A stretch of DNA of 64,000 bases from an uncultured Bacteroidia bacterium (GCA_902774155.1 CACYHF010000021.1:1-64000); one strand, 5' to 3'. Positions 45,242 to 54,484 are shown, counted from the stretch's first letter. Notes: a model not told the origin generated them from the letters alone. Numbers and translations are program-made.

Positions 45242-45697
45242 TCAATAGCTGGTCTGGCGCGAGATATTCAACTGTTGGATTTTGTAAGGGTCACCGGCCG
45301 ATGAAGTGGCATAGATGGTGACCTGGAACAGTTCCCCGCCGGCATTGAGCAGGCCGATCATATATTTTTTATTGGCTTCCGAAGCTTTATGGGTAACGGT
45401 GAAGGAACGCGGCGTATAGGAATCGAAGAAATTACGGAGAATTTCGCGGGCCTGTTTCTTGGAACAACTTCGGGAAGAGGAGATGATGGTGACGTCCAGA
45501 TTATCGGCAAACCAAGTAGAGAGAGAGGCGGCATCTCCGGCGGCGAGGTATTTGGTGATGGAAGAAAATACCGAAAAACCGTCATCCTGGGCTTGTGGCA
45601 GGCTTTGGGTGTTGCTGGTATAGAAAGACTGGGCCCCTACCGGGACGCTGCAGCACAGCAAGACAACTGCCAACAGAATATGGAACGCTTTTTTCAT
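45242..45697 (-). CDS. DUF4783 domain secreted protein
   Basis: A 151-residue protein with signal peptide MKKAFHILLAVVLLCCSVPVGAQ and a DUF4783 domain (about 40-148): a SNTF2-like fold with SITKYLAAGDAASLSTWFADN, then KKQAREILRNFFDSYTPRSF. It is probably periplasmic. In other Bacteroidetes it neighbours rlmH, as here. Function unknown. Confidence 0.85.
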   Translation of the reverse strand: MKKAFHILLAVVLLCCSVPVGAQSFYTSNTQSLPQAQDDGFSVFSSITKYLAAGDAASLSTWFADNLDVTIISSSRSCSKKQAREILRNFFDSYTPRSFTVTHKASEANKKYMIGLLNAGGELFQVTIYATSSAGDPYKIQQLNISRQTSY

Positions 45698-45710
45698 CCG
45701 GTCCTATATC

Positions 45711-45741
45711 TTGCAAATTCCGCGCCGAATTGTTATTTTTG
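45711..45741 (+). promoter_or_regulatory. rlmH promoter
   Basis: TTG (45711-45713), 20 bp, TATTTTTG (45734-45741), six bases before the rlmH ATG. The leader would be very short. Confidence 0.6.
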
Positions 45742-45747
45742 CATACA

Positions 45748-46221
45748 ATGAACCTGACTTTGTTGACGGTCGGCAAAACCGATGTGAAATGGGTGAAGGA
45801 AGGCCTGGATCTGTATGCGTCCCGGCTGTCCCATTATGTCCCCTTCACCCTCACGGAAATCCCGGAGCTGAAGAAAGTTTCGGCCCTGAGCCGTCAGCAA
45901 ATCATGCAGAAGGAGGGGGAACTCATCCTGAAGCATCTGACACCCGGAGACCACCTGATCCTGCTGGACGAACACGGCCGGGAATTCCGCTCGCTGGAGT
46001 TTGCCGATTATGTGGAACACCTGCTTTCCATGGGCGGGAAGAACCTGGTTTTTGTGGTGGGCGGCGCCTATGGTTTCTCCGATGCCGTCTATGCACGGGC
46101 CCACAGCAAGATCTCCCTTTCCAGAATGACCTTCTCGCATCAGATGGTGCGCATCATTTTTGCAGAGCAACTGTACCGGGCGTTCACCATCTTAAAGGGA
46201 GAGCCCTACCATCATGAATAA
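45748..46221 (+). CDS. rlmH: 23S rRNA (pseudouridine(1915)-N3)-methyltransferase RlmH
   Basis: A 157-residue SPOUT-family methyltransferase that methylates pseudouridine 1915 of 23S rRNA. It has the canonical MNLTLLTVGKTD start, LLDEHGREFRS, and the knot sequence VFVVGGAYGFSDAVYARA, ending LSRMTFSHQMVRIIFAEQLYRAFTILKGEPYHHE-type family C-terminus. Length is exactly that of the family. The stop overlaps the histidine kinase start by eight bases. Confidence 0.96.
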   Translation: MNLTLLTVGKTDVKWVKEGLDLYASRLSHYVPFTLTEIPELKKVSALSRQQIMQKEGELILKHLTPGDHLILLDEHGREFRSLEFADYVEHLLSMGGKNLVFVVGGAYGFSDAVYARAHSKISLSRMTFSHQMVRIIFAEQLYRAFTILKGEPYHHE

Positions 46222-49200
46222 AAAGAACTTCATACGGCACTGGGTGTCCGTGGCGCTGATGGCGGCGGCCGCGCTGGCCCTGATGGCTTCCCTCTTTTCC
46301 GGAACCGGCCGGTCCGATGTAGAATCGGCCGCACTGGAACTGGGCCAGAAGGTGGAAAAGCGCATGCACGTGCTGGACCGTTATGTTGAAAAAGCCCTGG
46401 AAGGCGACGTCAGCCAGTGGATGGACCTGGAAAAACTGCCCGAAGACATGGTGGTTTACCGCTATGTGGAAGACACCCTCCAGAGTTGGGTCAACCAGTT
46501 TCCCATCCGCAACGACGACATCCGTCCCCAGACCCTGGTACAGCGTCTGGGCGATACCCGCAGCAATTACGTTTCCCCCTTGCGGGACGTTACCGAGCAG
46601 GTATCCTTCGTGAACCACGGATCCCGCTGGTTCCTGGAAAAGAAAGTGGAAGGGAAAGGCTGCTTTGTCATTGCCGGTCTGGAGATTGTCAACGAACTGC
46701 AGGCCGGTTCCCTGAACGGCATCAACCGCCATTTCCGGGTGGATCAGCGCTATTCCGTCCGCCCTTTATCGGCCGGCGTGGGCGCATCGGTGGTGGTGGG
46801 CGGCGTCCCCCTGTTCAAGCTCACGGCCGAGAGCATCGCCGAACCCACGCAGCGCCATTCGGCCTTCCTCTGGCTGGCTATGGCCCTGCTGTTCTCGGGG
46901 TTGCTGTTGTTCCTGTCGGTCCACCCCAGCCGCTTGGCAATGGGGGTAGTGATGCTCATCCAGGGTGGCGCACTGGTTTGGATGTACTTTTACGGGCGAC
47001 ATCTGAGCCCTTCCTCGCAGCTGTTCTCACCGTTGTTGTATGCCGACGGCCCCATGCTTTACTCGCTGGGTGCCGTCATCATCGTGAACTTGGCCATCAC
47101 GCTGCTGGTTCTGGACTTATATCTGGTTCGCTGGACACTCCTGAAGGGCATCCGCCGATGGAATTCCCGCTGGAAGCAGATAATCCCGGCCGTCATTTTG
47201 TTCCTGGGAGCGGTAGCCATCGCCCTCCACATCCACTTCACGTTCCGAAGCATCACGGTGAACTCCAGCATCACGCTGGAGCTGTACAAAATCACCCTTG
47301 TAACCGGGTACAGTGCCATTGTGTACCTGTCTTTCCTGGCACTTTCCCTTACCCTCCCGCTTATTTTCCAGATGCTTTCGCCACTGGTGCGTTCGCTCAC
47401 CGGCATACGCTACGACGTCTTCTCCATCAACGGCCGTATCACCTACGCCGTGCTGGTGGGCGTCTACTTCGTGCTGGCGTCCTCCACCTGGGGCTTTGAA
47501 AAAGAGCAGCACCGGGTGGACGTCTGGGCCAACCGCCTGGCCATGGACCGCGACATTGCGCTGGAAATCCAACTCCGGAGCGCGGAGAACGCCATCCAGG
47601 CCGACCAGGTGATTGGTGCCTTGTCAGTGCTGGACGGCGGAATCGACATTATCCGGAACCGTCTGATTAACAACTACATGGGCCGTATTGCACAGGATTA
47701 CGACATTACCGTGCTGCTGCCCGGCGACGATTTCGGCAACAATAGCTATTTCCAGGAACGCATCCGCGGCGGGGTGCGGCTGGAGGAGAATTCGCATTTC
47801 TTCTACAACCCTTCCAGCGCCGGACGCGCCTCCTATACCGGTTTGTTCTCCTATTATGTGAGGGACTACGGCGCCACCAGCGTGCTGGTGATGGTGGAAT
47901 CCAAGCACAACCGGGAAGACCGCGGTTATCTGAGCCTGCTGGGCATTGCGGAACCTGGACGCGTATCGCTTCCTCCCGTCTATTCCTGGGCCAAATATGC
48001 CGATAACCGGCTGGTCCAGTACAAAGGACTGTACCCCTACCCCACCATCCTCACCGGCCCCATCCAGGAATACGCCCAGTCGCCGGGCCAGCGTCATCTG
48101 GACATGGAAGGATGGTGCCATTTCATCCACACCGTCTCGGAAGACGAAGTGGTGGTGATTTCCCGTCCCAGCACCGAATGGCTGTATTACGTGGTGGAAG
48201 GCGTCCTCTTCGCCATCCTGGCCTTCCTGCTCCTGTCGGCCCTTACGAGGCGCAAACGCAGTGGCGGGGAGCGGCGATATTACCAGACCCGTATCAGCAT
48301 GTTGATCTATATCTCCCTCATCCTCACCCTGGTGGCTATGGCGGGATTCAGCGTCTGGTTTGTGTACAAGCGGAACAACGCCGATATGGAGAGCATCATG
48401 ACGGCGCGCATCAACTCCCTCCAGTCCATGCTGCAGGAACGCCTGCGGCAGTTGAACAGTCCAACGGATGTGCGTGCCTCTGAAGTGGTATCGGCCGTAG
48501 AAGGGGTGGGCAACAACCTCAAATGCGACATTTCCCTCTTCGATCTGGCCGGCAGCGTGGTTATGAGCACCACTCCGGAAGTATACGACCGTATGCTGCT
48601 GGGGCATCGGCTGGAAGACAACGCCTACAAACAGATCATGTACGAACACAAGCGCTTCTACTTACATAAGGAGCGCGTGGGCAGGCGAAGCTATTACGCC
48701 CTTTATGCGCCTGTGATGAACAGCGGAGGTCACCTGGTGGCCATTGTCTCTTCCCCGTTCACCGACATCACGCACGATCTGGAAAGCGAGGCCATCCTGC
48801 ATATCGCCACGGTCATCACCATCTTCCTGCTGCTCCTGCTGTTCTCCCGCTTCATCACGGTAGCGGTGGTAAGCCGTATGTTCAGTCCCATCACGGAACT
48901 GCGCCGGAAGATGACCGTTACGGATGTGGACCATCTGGAGCCGCTGGACTATGATCAGGAAGACGAAATCACACCGCTGGTGCAAGCCTATAACCGTATG
49001 GTGCAGGACCTGGGAGAAAGTTCCCGCCGCCTGGCCCAGGTGGAGCGCGACAAAGCCTGGACCGATATGGCCCGCCGCGTAGCGCACGATCTGAAGAACC
49101 CGCTCACGCCCATCAAACTGCAGCTGCAGATGCTTATGCGGATGAAATCCTCCGGCCACCCCCAGTGGCAGGAGCGCTTCGACGAAGTTGCCCAGACGGT

Positions 49201-49720
49201 GCTCTATCACGTGGATTTGCTGGCCGATTCGGCCGATCAGTTCTCCACCTTCGCCAAGATGTACGACCAGAAGGCCGAACGCCTGGACCTGGACGCCCTC
49301 ATCCGGCAGGAAGTGGACCTGTTCGATTCCCGGGACGATATCCAGTTGGATTACTTCGGCCTGTCCGATGCCTATGTCCAGGCCCCGCGCCCGCAACTCA
49401 CCCGCGTGATCGTGAATCTAATCACAAACGCCATCCAGGCAGTGGATGGCGTTGAAGGGGAAAAGCGGCTGGTGGTTTCCTTGCGGAATGCCACGGAAGA
49501 CGGCTTCTATGATATTGTGGTGGAAGACAACGGCCCCGGCGTTGAACAGAAGAATCAGGAGAAAATCTTTACCCCGGACTTCACCACCAAAACCAGCGGT
49601 TCCGGCCTGGGCCTTGCCATCTGCAAGCGCATTGTGGAGCACTGCGGCGGCAGTATTTCCTACAGCAAGTCCTTCAATCTGGGCGGCGCCTGCTTCACCG
49701 TAAAATACCCCAAAGGGTAA
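46214..49720 (+). CDS. Large multi-helix sensor histidine kinase, NtrY-like
   Basis: A 1168-residue membrane kinase. Helices lie near residues 10-28, then a cluster of about six between 215 and 440, then near 655-675, 695-720 and 870-895, with large extracytoplasmic loops between. A HAMP-like segment follows (MFSPITELRRKM). The phospho-acceptor histidine is about H958 in ARRVAHDLKNPLTPIKLQ. The ATPase domain has NLITNAIQAV, EDNGPGV and SGSGLGLAI. It probably pairs with the NtrC-type regulator at 51955-53103, three genes away on the other strand. Signal unknown. Confidence 0.9.
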   Translation: MNKKNFIRHWVSVALMAAAALALMASLFSGTGRSDVESAALELGQKVEKRMHVLDRYVEKALEGDVSQWMDLEKLPEDMVVYRYVEDTLQSWVNQFPIRNDDIRPQTLVQRLGDTRSNYVSPLRDVTEQVSFVNHGSRWFLEKKVEGKGCFVIAGLEIVNELQAGSLNGINRHFRVDQRYSVRPLSAGVGASVVVGGVPLFKLTAESIAEPTQRHSAFLWLAMALLFSGLLLFLSVHPSRLAMGVVMLIQGGALVWMYFYGRHLSPSSQLFSPLLYADGPMLYSLGAVIIVNLAITLLVLDLYLVRWTLLKGIRRWNSRWKQIIPAVILFLGAVAIALHIHFTFRSITVNSSITLELYKITLVTGYSAIVYLSFLALSLTLPLIFQMLSPLVRSLTGIRYDVFSINGRITYAVLVGVYFVLASSTWGFEKEQHRVDVWANRLAMDRDIALEIQLRSAENAIQADQVIGALSVLDGGIDIIRNRLINNYMGRIAQDYDITVLLPGDDFGNNSYFQERIRGGVRLEENSHFFYNPSSAGRASYTGLFSYYVRDYGATSVLVMVESKHNREDRGYLSLLGIAEPGRVSLPPVYSWAKYADNRLVQYKGLYPYPTILTGPIQEYAQSPGQRHLDMEGWCHFIHTVSEDEVVVISRPSTEWLYYVVEGVLFAILAFLLLSALTRRKRSGGERRYYQTRISMLIYISLILTLVAMAGFSVWFVYKRNNADMESIMTARINSLQSMLQERLRQLNSPTDVRASEVVSAVEGVGNNLKCDISLFDLAGSVVMSTTPEVYDRMLLGHRLEDNAYKQIMYEHKRFYLHKERVGRRSYYALYAPVMNSGGHLVAIVSSPFTDITHDLESEAILHIATVITIFLLLLLFSRFITVAVVSRMFSPITELRRKMTVTDVDHLEPLDYDQEDEITPLVQAYNRMVQDLGESSRRLAQVERDKAWTDMARRVAHDLKNPLTPIKLQLQMLMRMKSSGHPQWQERFDEVAQTVLYHVDLLADSADQFSTFAKMYDQKAERLDLDALIRQEVDLFDSRDDIQLDYFGLSDAYVQAPRPQLTRVIVNLITNAIQAVDGVEGEKRLVVSLRNATEDGFYDIVVEDNGPGVEQKNQEKIFTPDFTTKTSGSGLGLAICKRIVEHCGGSISYSKSFNLGGACFTVKYPKG

Positions 49721-49725
49721 AATAC

Positions 49726-50295
49726 TTATTTCACGCGCTGGCCGTAGGAACGGTCGGTTGTGTTCACCGTGATGATTTCGCCGGTCTCGATGAAGAGAGG
49801 AACCATAATCTTGGCACCGGTCTCCAGGGTGACTTCCTTAAGGGCGCTGGTGGAAGCGGTGTTGCCCTTCACAGCGGGTTCGCTATAGGTAACCTCCAGG
49901 GTTACGTAGGTGGGAAGCTCGCAGGTGAGGCAGCGCTCTTCGGGTTCGGTCATATACATCATTTCCACGCGCTGGCCTTCCTTCATGAGGTCTGCATTTT
50001 CCACTACATCGTGGGGAAGGGTGATTTGCTCGTAGGTTTCTTCGTGCATGAAGTTGAAGGACTCACCGTCATCATAAAGGAACTGATAAGGACGGCGCTC
50101 CACGCTGATGGTATCCAACTTGACGCCCGCGGTGAAGGTATTCTCCAGGATGCGGCCGTTCTCCAGGTTGCGCAGTTTGGTTTTCACAAAAGCCGGGCCT
50201 TTGCCGGGTTTCACGTGCTGGAAGTACACCACGACACAAGGTTTGCCGTTGAACATAAGGTACATTCCGTTCTTCAGATCAGCAGTTGTTGCCAT
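49726..50295 (-). CDS. efp: Elongation factor P
   Basis: A 189-residue EF-P, which relieves ribosome stalling at polyproline. KPGKGPAFVKTKLRNL contains the loop lysine K32 at the tip of domain I, the modification site in many bacteria. The OB domains end in FIETGEIITVNTTDRSYGQRVK-like sequence typical of EF-P. It has its own promoter and converges with the kinase gene. Confidence 0.96.
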   Translation of the reverse strand: MATTADLKNGMYLMFNGKPCVVVYFQHVKPGKGPAFVKTKLRNLENGRILENTFTAGVKLDTISVERRPYQFLYDDGESFNFMHEETYEQITLPHDVVENADLMKEGQRVEMMYMTEPEERCLTCELPTYVTLEVTYSEPAVKGNTASTSALKEVTLETGAKIMVPLFIETGEIITVNTTDRSYGQRVK

Positions 50296-50335
50296 AAATA
50301 GTATCTTTAGTTAATTGTTGTTTCCAAAAATCCCA

Positions 50336-50367
50336 CAAAATTAACGAATTATCGTTTTTCCTGCAAA
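50336..50367 (-). promoter_or_regulatory. efp promoter
   Basis: On the minus strand TTTG (50364-50367), 20 bp, TAATTTTG (50336-50343), about 40 bp before the efp ATG. Confidence 0.75.
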
Positions 50368-50378
50368 TTTTCTTTCAC

Positions 50379-51248
50379 TCAGGGCAAGCGGCGCAGGGCA
50401 TCGGCCACGGCCTCCAGCAGCCATTTGGGCGTAGAGGTGGCGCCGCAGATACCCACCCGGTCCCCGTCCTCGAACCAACTTGGATCTATCTCCTCCAGGC
50501 TGCCGATGACATAGGTGCGGGGGTTCACGCTCAGGCAAAGGTCGCTGAGGACTTTCCCGTTGGAAGATGTGCGCCCGGACACGAATAGGATAACGTGGTG
50601 CTGGCGGGCGAAGGCTGTCAGGCGCTCGTGCCGGTTGGCCACCTGGGCACAGATGGTGTCGTGGACCGTGAGTTGCGCCCCCCGTTCCCGCAGCACCTGA
50701 CAGATGGCGGCATATTCCGAAGGGCTTTTGGTGGTCTGGGAGAAGATTTCCATGGGCTGGGAGAAATCCAGGCGGGGCAGGGCATCCAGTAGCATCTGCT
50801 CGTTTTCCACCACCAGGGCATCGCCGTCCACCTGCCCCACCAGGCCCAATACTTCGGCGTGGCCCACCCGGCCGAAAATGATTACCTGTCCGTGCCGACC
50901 CTCCTGATGCAGGCGTCCATATGCCTCACGGATACGGCGTTGCAACTGCAGCACCACCGGGCAGGAGCAGTCGATCACCGTCAGTTTGCGGGCGGAAGCT
51001 TCGGCATAGGTGACCGGTGGTTCCCCGTGGGCCCGGATGAGCACAGTCCCTCCGTCGGGGACCTCCGACAACGACGTTACCGTTACCAGACCCTGTTCCC
51101 GAAGACGGGACAGTTCGGCCTCGTTGTGGACAATGTCGCCCAGGGAATACAGGCTGCCATGCCTGGAAAGGTACTCTTCCGCGCTGGAAATGGCGCGGAT
51201 CACCCCGCCGCAGAATCCGGAACCGGAATCGATCTCTACGTTTACCAT
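50379..51248 (-). CDS. ispH: 4-hydroxy-3-methylbut-2-enyl diphosphate reductase IspH
   Basis: IspH makes IPP and DMAPP in the last step of the MEP isoprenoid pathway. The 289-residue protein has the three [4Fe-4S] cysteines: C13 in SGFCGGV, C96 in DCSCPVV and C200 in HDTICAQV. EIFSQTTKS and SGRTSSNGKVL are substrate loops. The ATG at 51248 overlaps the end of cmk and gives the standard N-terminus; a longer frame from 51305 would only duplicate cmk coding. Operon: NtrC-type regulator, cmk, ispH. Confidence 0.95.
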   Translation of the reverse strand: MVNVEIDSGSGFCGGVIRAISSAEEYLSRHGSLYSLGDIVHNEAELSRLREQGLVTVTSLSEVPDGGTVLIRAHGEPPVTYAEASARKLTVIDCSCPVVLQLQRRIREAYGRLHQEGRHGQVIIFGRVGHAEVLGLVGQVDGDALVVENEQMLLDALPRLDFSQPMEIFSQTTKSPSEYAAICQVLRERGAQLTVHDTICAQVANRHERLTAFARQHHVILFVSGRTSSNGKVLSDLCLSVNPRTYVIGSLEEIDPSWFEDGDRVGICGATSTPKWLLEAVADALRRLP

Positions 51249-51958
51249 GACAGGCCGGGGCTTTCCAGCAGGCCGAATTTGCCTTGCAGCAGGCCCAGCA
51301 TCCACACCACTTCCTCGTGCAGGGTCATGTGGGTGTTGTCCAGCACATAGGCGTCCGGGGCCTGGCGCAGTGGCGAAGTGGGCCGATGCGAATCCCGGTA
51401 ATCGCGGTCCTGGAGGTTCTCCAGTACCGCTTCCAGTGTGGTCTGCTCCCCTTTGGCCACCAGTTCATCGTAGCGGCGCTGGGCGCGTACGGTGGCATCG
51501 GCCGTCATGAAAATCTTGAGTTCCGCCTGGGGGAAAACGGTGGTGCCGATATCGCGGCCGTCCATAATCACCCACCCGTCCCGGGCAAAGGCGTGCAGGA
51601 GGTTGTCCACGAAATTCCGCACCCACGGGAAGGCGCTCACGGGACTCACGTACTGGGAGACTTCCCAGCCGCGGATTTCGGCCTCTATGCAGCGTTCGCC
51701 CCAATACAGTTTGGTGGTGCCGTCGTCGCGGCGGAAATGCAGGTCCAGCGGGCCGATAATGCCTTTCAGGCCTTCTTCGTCGATGACGCCATTGGCAATC
51801 ACGCCGGCTTCCAGGCCGGCCAGGGTGACGCCGCGATACATAGCTCCACTGTCCAGATAGAGGAAGCCGAACTCCTTGGCCACCAACTTGGCAAAAGTAC
51901 TTTTTCCAGTAGAGGAGAAGCCGTCTACGGCGATGATGATATTGGGGATGCTGCTCAT
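51242..51958 (-). CDS. cmk: Cytidylate kinase
   Basis: Cmk phosphorylates CMP and dCMP. The 238-residue protein shows the P-loop GFSSTGKST (about 13-21), YLDSGAMYRG, the CMP-binding DGRDIGTTVFP and the lid region RAQRRYDELVAKG. Length fits the family. It overlaps the response regulator by ATGA and ispH by seven bases, which supports translational coupling. Confidence 0.96.
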   Translation of the reverse strand: MSSIPNIIIAVDGFSSTGKSTFAKLVAKEFGFLYLDSGAMYRGVTLAGLEAGVIANGVIDEEGLKGIIGPLDLHFRRDDGTTKLYWGERCIEAEIRGWEVSQYVSPVSAFPWVRNFVDNLLHAFARDGWVIMDGRDIGTTVFPQAELKIFMTADATVRAQRRYDELVAKGEQTTLEAVLENLQDRDYRDSHRPTSPLRQAPDAYVLDNTHMTLHEEVVWMLGLLQGKFGLLESPGLSW

Positions 51959-53103
51959 ATCACATAATCTTTAACGTCCTGTGCGCTTACCGTGGTGCCG
52001 CCCAGGATGAGCAGGCGCTCCACCACGTTGCGCAGTTCACGGATATTGCCGGGCCAGGGGCGGTCCTGAAGCAGTTTCATGGCCTCCGGGGCGAAGGGCC
52101 GGACGGCCTTGCCGCTTTCGGCGCAAATCTGCTCCGAGAAATGCTCCACCAGCAGCGGGATGTCCTCTTTCCGTTCGTCCAGGGCCGGAACACGGAGCAC
52201 GATCACGCTGAGCCGGTGATAAAGGTCTTCACGGAAATTACCCTTCTTAATCTCTTCCTGCAGGTTTTTGTTGGTGGCGGCTATCACGCGCACATCCACC
52301 GTAATCTCCTTATCGCCGCCTACCGGCGTGAGTTTACGTTCCTGCAGCACCCGCAGTACTTTGGCCTGGGCGGCCAGCGACATATCACCAATCTCGTCCA
52401 GGAAAATGGTGCCGCCATCGGCCTGCTCGAATTTTCCCTTGTGGTCCCGGATGGCCGATGTAAAGGAGCCTTTCTTATGCCCGAACAATTCGCTGTCAAT
52501 GAGTTCTGAAGGAATGGCGGCACAGTTCACCTCCACGAAAGGCATCATGGAGCGTTGCGACAACTGGTAAATGCTCTGGGCCACCAGCTCCTTTCCGGAA
52601 CCGTTGGGGCCGATGATGAGTACGCTGGCCTGGGTGGGCGCCACCTTCCCGATCATGTCCTTCAGGTGCAACACAGGATCCGAGGCGCCGATCATCTCCC
52701 GGCCGTAGATCTTCTTCTTGAGGATTTTGGTTTCCTTAACCAGGTTGGCTTTGTCCGTGGCGTTCTTGAGCGTAATCAGGATGCGGTTCAGGTCCAGGGG
52801 CTTTTCGATGAAGTCGAAGGCGCCCCGCTTGATGCAGTCCACCGCCGTGGAAATATCGGCATGACCGGAGATCATGACCACGGGGGTTTCCACGCCGGCC
52901 TCGATGAGTTTGGACAGCATTTCGGTGCCATCCATCTCCGGCATCTTGATGTCACAGAAAATGGCGTCGTATTTTTCCTTTTCCGCCTTTTCCAGGCCCT
53001 CGCGACCGTTTTCGGCCGCATCCACCTGGTAATTCTCCATCTCCAGAATCTCTTTCAGCGAATAGCGGATGGCTCTTTCGTCGTCTACGATGAGAACTTT
53101 CAT
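51955..53103 (-). CDS. NtrC-type sigma-54 response regulator lacking a DNA-binding domain
   Basis: A 382-residue protein: receiver domain (1-120, phospho-acceptor D51 in FCDIKMPEMDG) and AAA+ sigma-54 interaction domain (about 135-375). Walker A is GPNGSGKE and Walker B DEIGDMS. The sigma-54-contacting loop reads GSFTSA, not GAFTGA. The protein stops right after NIRELRNVVERLLILGGTTVSAQDVKDYVI-type sequence, so the usual Fis-like helix-turn-helix is missing. ATG 53103 begins the receiver; a longer frame from 53163 lacks support. Confidence 0.9.
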   Translation of the reverse strand: MKVLIVDDERAIRYSLKEILEMENYQVDAAENGREGLEKAEKEKYDAIFCDIKMPEMDGTEMLSKLIEAGVETPVVMISGHADISTAVDCIKRGAFDFIEKPLDLNRILITLKNATDKANLVKETKILKKKIYGREMIGASDPVLHLKDMIGKVAPTQASVLIIGPNGSGKELVAQSIYQLSQRSMMPFVEVNCAAIPSELIDSELFGHKKGSFTSAIRDHKGKFEQADGGTIFLDEIGDMSLAAQAKVLRVLQERKLTPVGGDKEITVDVRVIAATNKNLQEEIKKGNFREDLYHRLSVIVLRVPALDERKEDIPLLVEHFSEQICAESGKAVRPFAPEAMKLLQDRPWPGNIRELRNVVERLLILGGTTVSAQDVKDYVI

Positions 53104-53143
53104 ACTAAGAATAGATTTATGCAAATATCGTAAAAAAAATCTA

Positions 53144-53151
53144 TATATTTG
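53144..53151 (+). promoter_or_regulatory. -7 element at the prmA start
   Basis: TATATTTG ends two bases before the ATG at 53154. The transcript would begin at or after that ATG, which favours the in-frame GTG at 53178 or a leaderless message. Confidence 0.5.
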
Positions 53152-53153
53152 CG

Positions 53154-54026
53154 ATGAATCCAAGGCTTATCGTTGCTGTGAACAGTTTTGATTATCTGGA
53201 AGTATCCGTGCTCCTGAACCCCTTCACGGAAGAAATGGCCGAAATCCTCACGGCCGAACTCTCCGAACTGCCCTTCGAGGCGTTCGTCACGGAGGAACCC
53301 CACCTCAAATGCTACATCCAGACGGTGAATTACCGGCCCTCGGACGTGAAAGTGATTCTGAGCGGATACCCTGCCGCCAGCGGCTTTACCGCCGCGCCGG
53401 TGCAGGGACAGAACTGGAACCGGGCGTGGGAGCAGCGTTTTGAACCTATCGTCGTGGACGGCACCGTCACCGTGAAGGCGCCGTTCAATGAGAACGTGCC
53501 CCGTACGCGCTTCAACATCTGGATTGATCCCCAGATGGCTTTCGGCACCGGCTATCACCAGACCACCTATATGATGATGCAGCGGATGCTGGGCCTGGAG
53601 GCGCTCATTAAAGGGCGCAGCGTAGTGGATATGGGCTGCGGAACGGCCATCCTGGCCATCCTGGCGGCAAAAATGGGTGCCCGGAAGGTGTTCGCCGTGG
53701 ACATTGATGCCGTAGCGGCCCGGTCGGCCTGGGGCAACTGCCGGTGGAACAAGGTGGGCACGCGGGTGGAAACCGCCTGCGGCGACGCTTCCCTGCTCCA
53801 GATGGGCACGTACGACGTGCTGCTGGCCAACATTCACCGCAACATCATCCTGGAAGACCTGCCCACTTATTTCCGTTCACTGCGTCGTGGCGGGCATCTG
53901 CTCCTGAGCGGCTTCTACAAGGCCGATGCCCCCGCTATTAGCGCGGCGGCCCAAGAGCTAGGGCTTACTCCGGCCGGCTCTTCCGAGCGCGAAGAATGGG
54001 TCTGCTTGGAATTTGCGAAAAATTAG
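53154..54026 (+). CDS. prmA: Ribosomal protein L11 methyltransferase PrmA
   Basis: PrmA trimethylates ribosomal protein L11. The 290-residue protein has an N-terminal substrate domain and a SAM-binding domain with FGTGYHQTTYMMM, VVDMGCGTAILAILAA, VDIDAVAARSAWGN and DVLLANIHRNIILED (the NxxxN-like catalytic strand). The real start may be GTG 53178 (NSFDYLEVSVLLN), judged from the promoter position and family N-termini. It is followed by tRNA-Leu. Confidence 0.92.
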   Translation: MNPRLIVAVNSFDYLEVSVLLNPFTEEMAEILTAELSELPFEAFVTEEPHLKCYIQTVNYRPSDVKVILSGYPAASGFTAAPVQGQNWNRAWEQRFEPIVVDGTVTVKAPFNENVPRTRFNIWIDPQMAFGTGYHQTTYMMMQRMLGLEALIKGRSVVDMGCGTAILAILAAKMGARKVFAVDIDAVAARSAWGNCRWNKVGTRVETACGDASLLQMGTYDVLLANIHRNIILEDLPTYFRSLRRGGHLLLSGFYKADAPAISAAAQELGLTPAGSSEREEWVCLEFAKN

Positions 54027-54034
54027 TATCTTTG
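54027..54034 (+). promoter_or_regulatory. tRNA-Leu promoter -7 element
   Basis: TATCTTTG, with TTG about 18 bp upstream. It lies nine bases before the mature tRNA 5' end and overlaps the stop region of prmA. Confidence 0.55.
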
Positions 54035-54043
54035 CATCCCCAT

Positions 54044-54125
54044 GCGGGTGTGTTGGAATTGGTAGACAACCCAGACTTAGGATCTGGTGCCTTACGGCGT
54101 ATGGGTTCGAGTCCCTTCACCCGCA
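54044..54125 (+). tRNA. tRNA-Leu (anticodon UAG)
   Basis: Acceptor GCGGGTG (54044) pairs with CACCCGC (54118-54124), discriminator A at 54125. The anticodon arm CCAGA-CTTAGGA-TCTGG places UAG at the anticodon, reading CUA. A long variable arm (TGCCTTACGGCGT) and T arm GGTTCGAGTCC follow, as in leucine tRNA. CCA is not encoded. Confidence 0.95.
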
Positions 54126-54151
54126 AGCCGGCCTTCTCTGGCCGGCTTTTT
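54126..54151 (+). terminator. Rho-independent terminator after tRNA-Leu
   Basis: GCCGGCC (54127-54133), loop TTCTCT, GGCCGGC (54140-54146), TTTTT. Confidence 0.85.
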
Positions 54152-54161
54152 GCGTGCTTGG

Positions 54162-54187
54162 GTGAAGGGACTCCGTCAGCTCACGTT
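54162..54187 (+). repeat. Left near-direct repeat of the accessory island
   Basis: GTGAAGGGACTCCGTC followed by AGCT and CACGTT. It matches the copy at 56774-56799 in 23 of 26 positions. Its reverse complement contains GAGTCCCTTCACCC, also found in the tRNA-Leu 3' end. Confidence 0.75.
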
Positions 54188-54476
54188 ACCCTATCCCCAA
54201 ACCCCTTCCCTCGGGGAAGGGGCTGGCGGCAGAAGCCGCCTGTTCGCCGTAGGCTCAATCGCTTCGCTCCAAAATCATTCGATTCAACGATCTGCCGTTC
54301 ATTATCCTGTTTCTGAGTTGATACTCTAGCCAGTATCGCTACCTTTTCCATTCTGTTCTCGTATCGACCATAATGTATAATTAGGGATTATTATTAATAT
54401 CTGCACTTTTCTTGCCTTTGTGGAAATAGCCATAGTATGGAAGACAAGAAAAAACATATACAAGACAAATAAACAT

Positions 54477-54484
54477 TATCTTTG
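54477..54484 (+). promoter_or_regulatory. -7 element for the zinc-ribbon island gene
   Basis: TATCTTTG, 53 bp before ATG 54538. Confidence 0.5.

Noticed and set aside
54109-54187. Textbook tRNA attachment site for an integrated element
   Set aside because: The tRNA-like 14-mer is inverted relative to the tRNA and there is no integrase in the island, so it was reported only as repeat-bounded.
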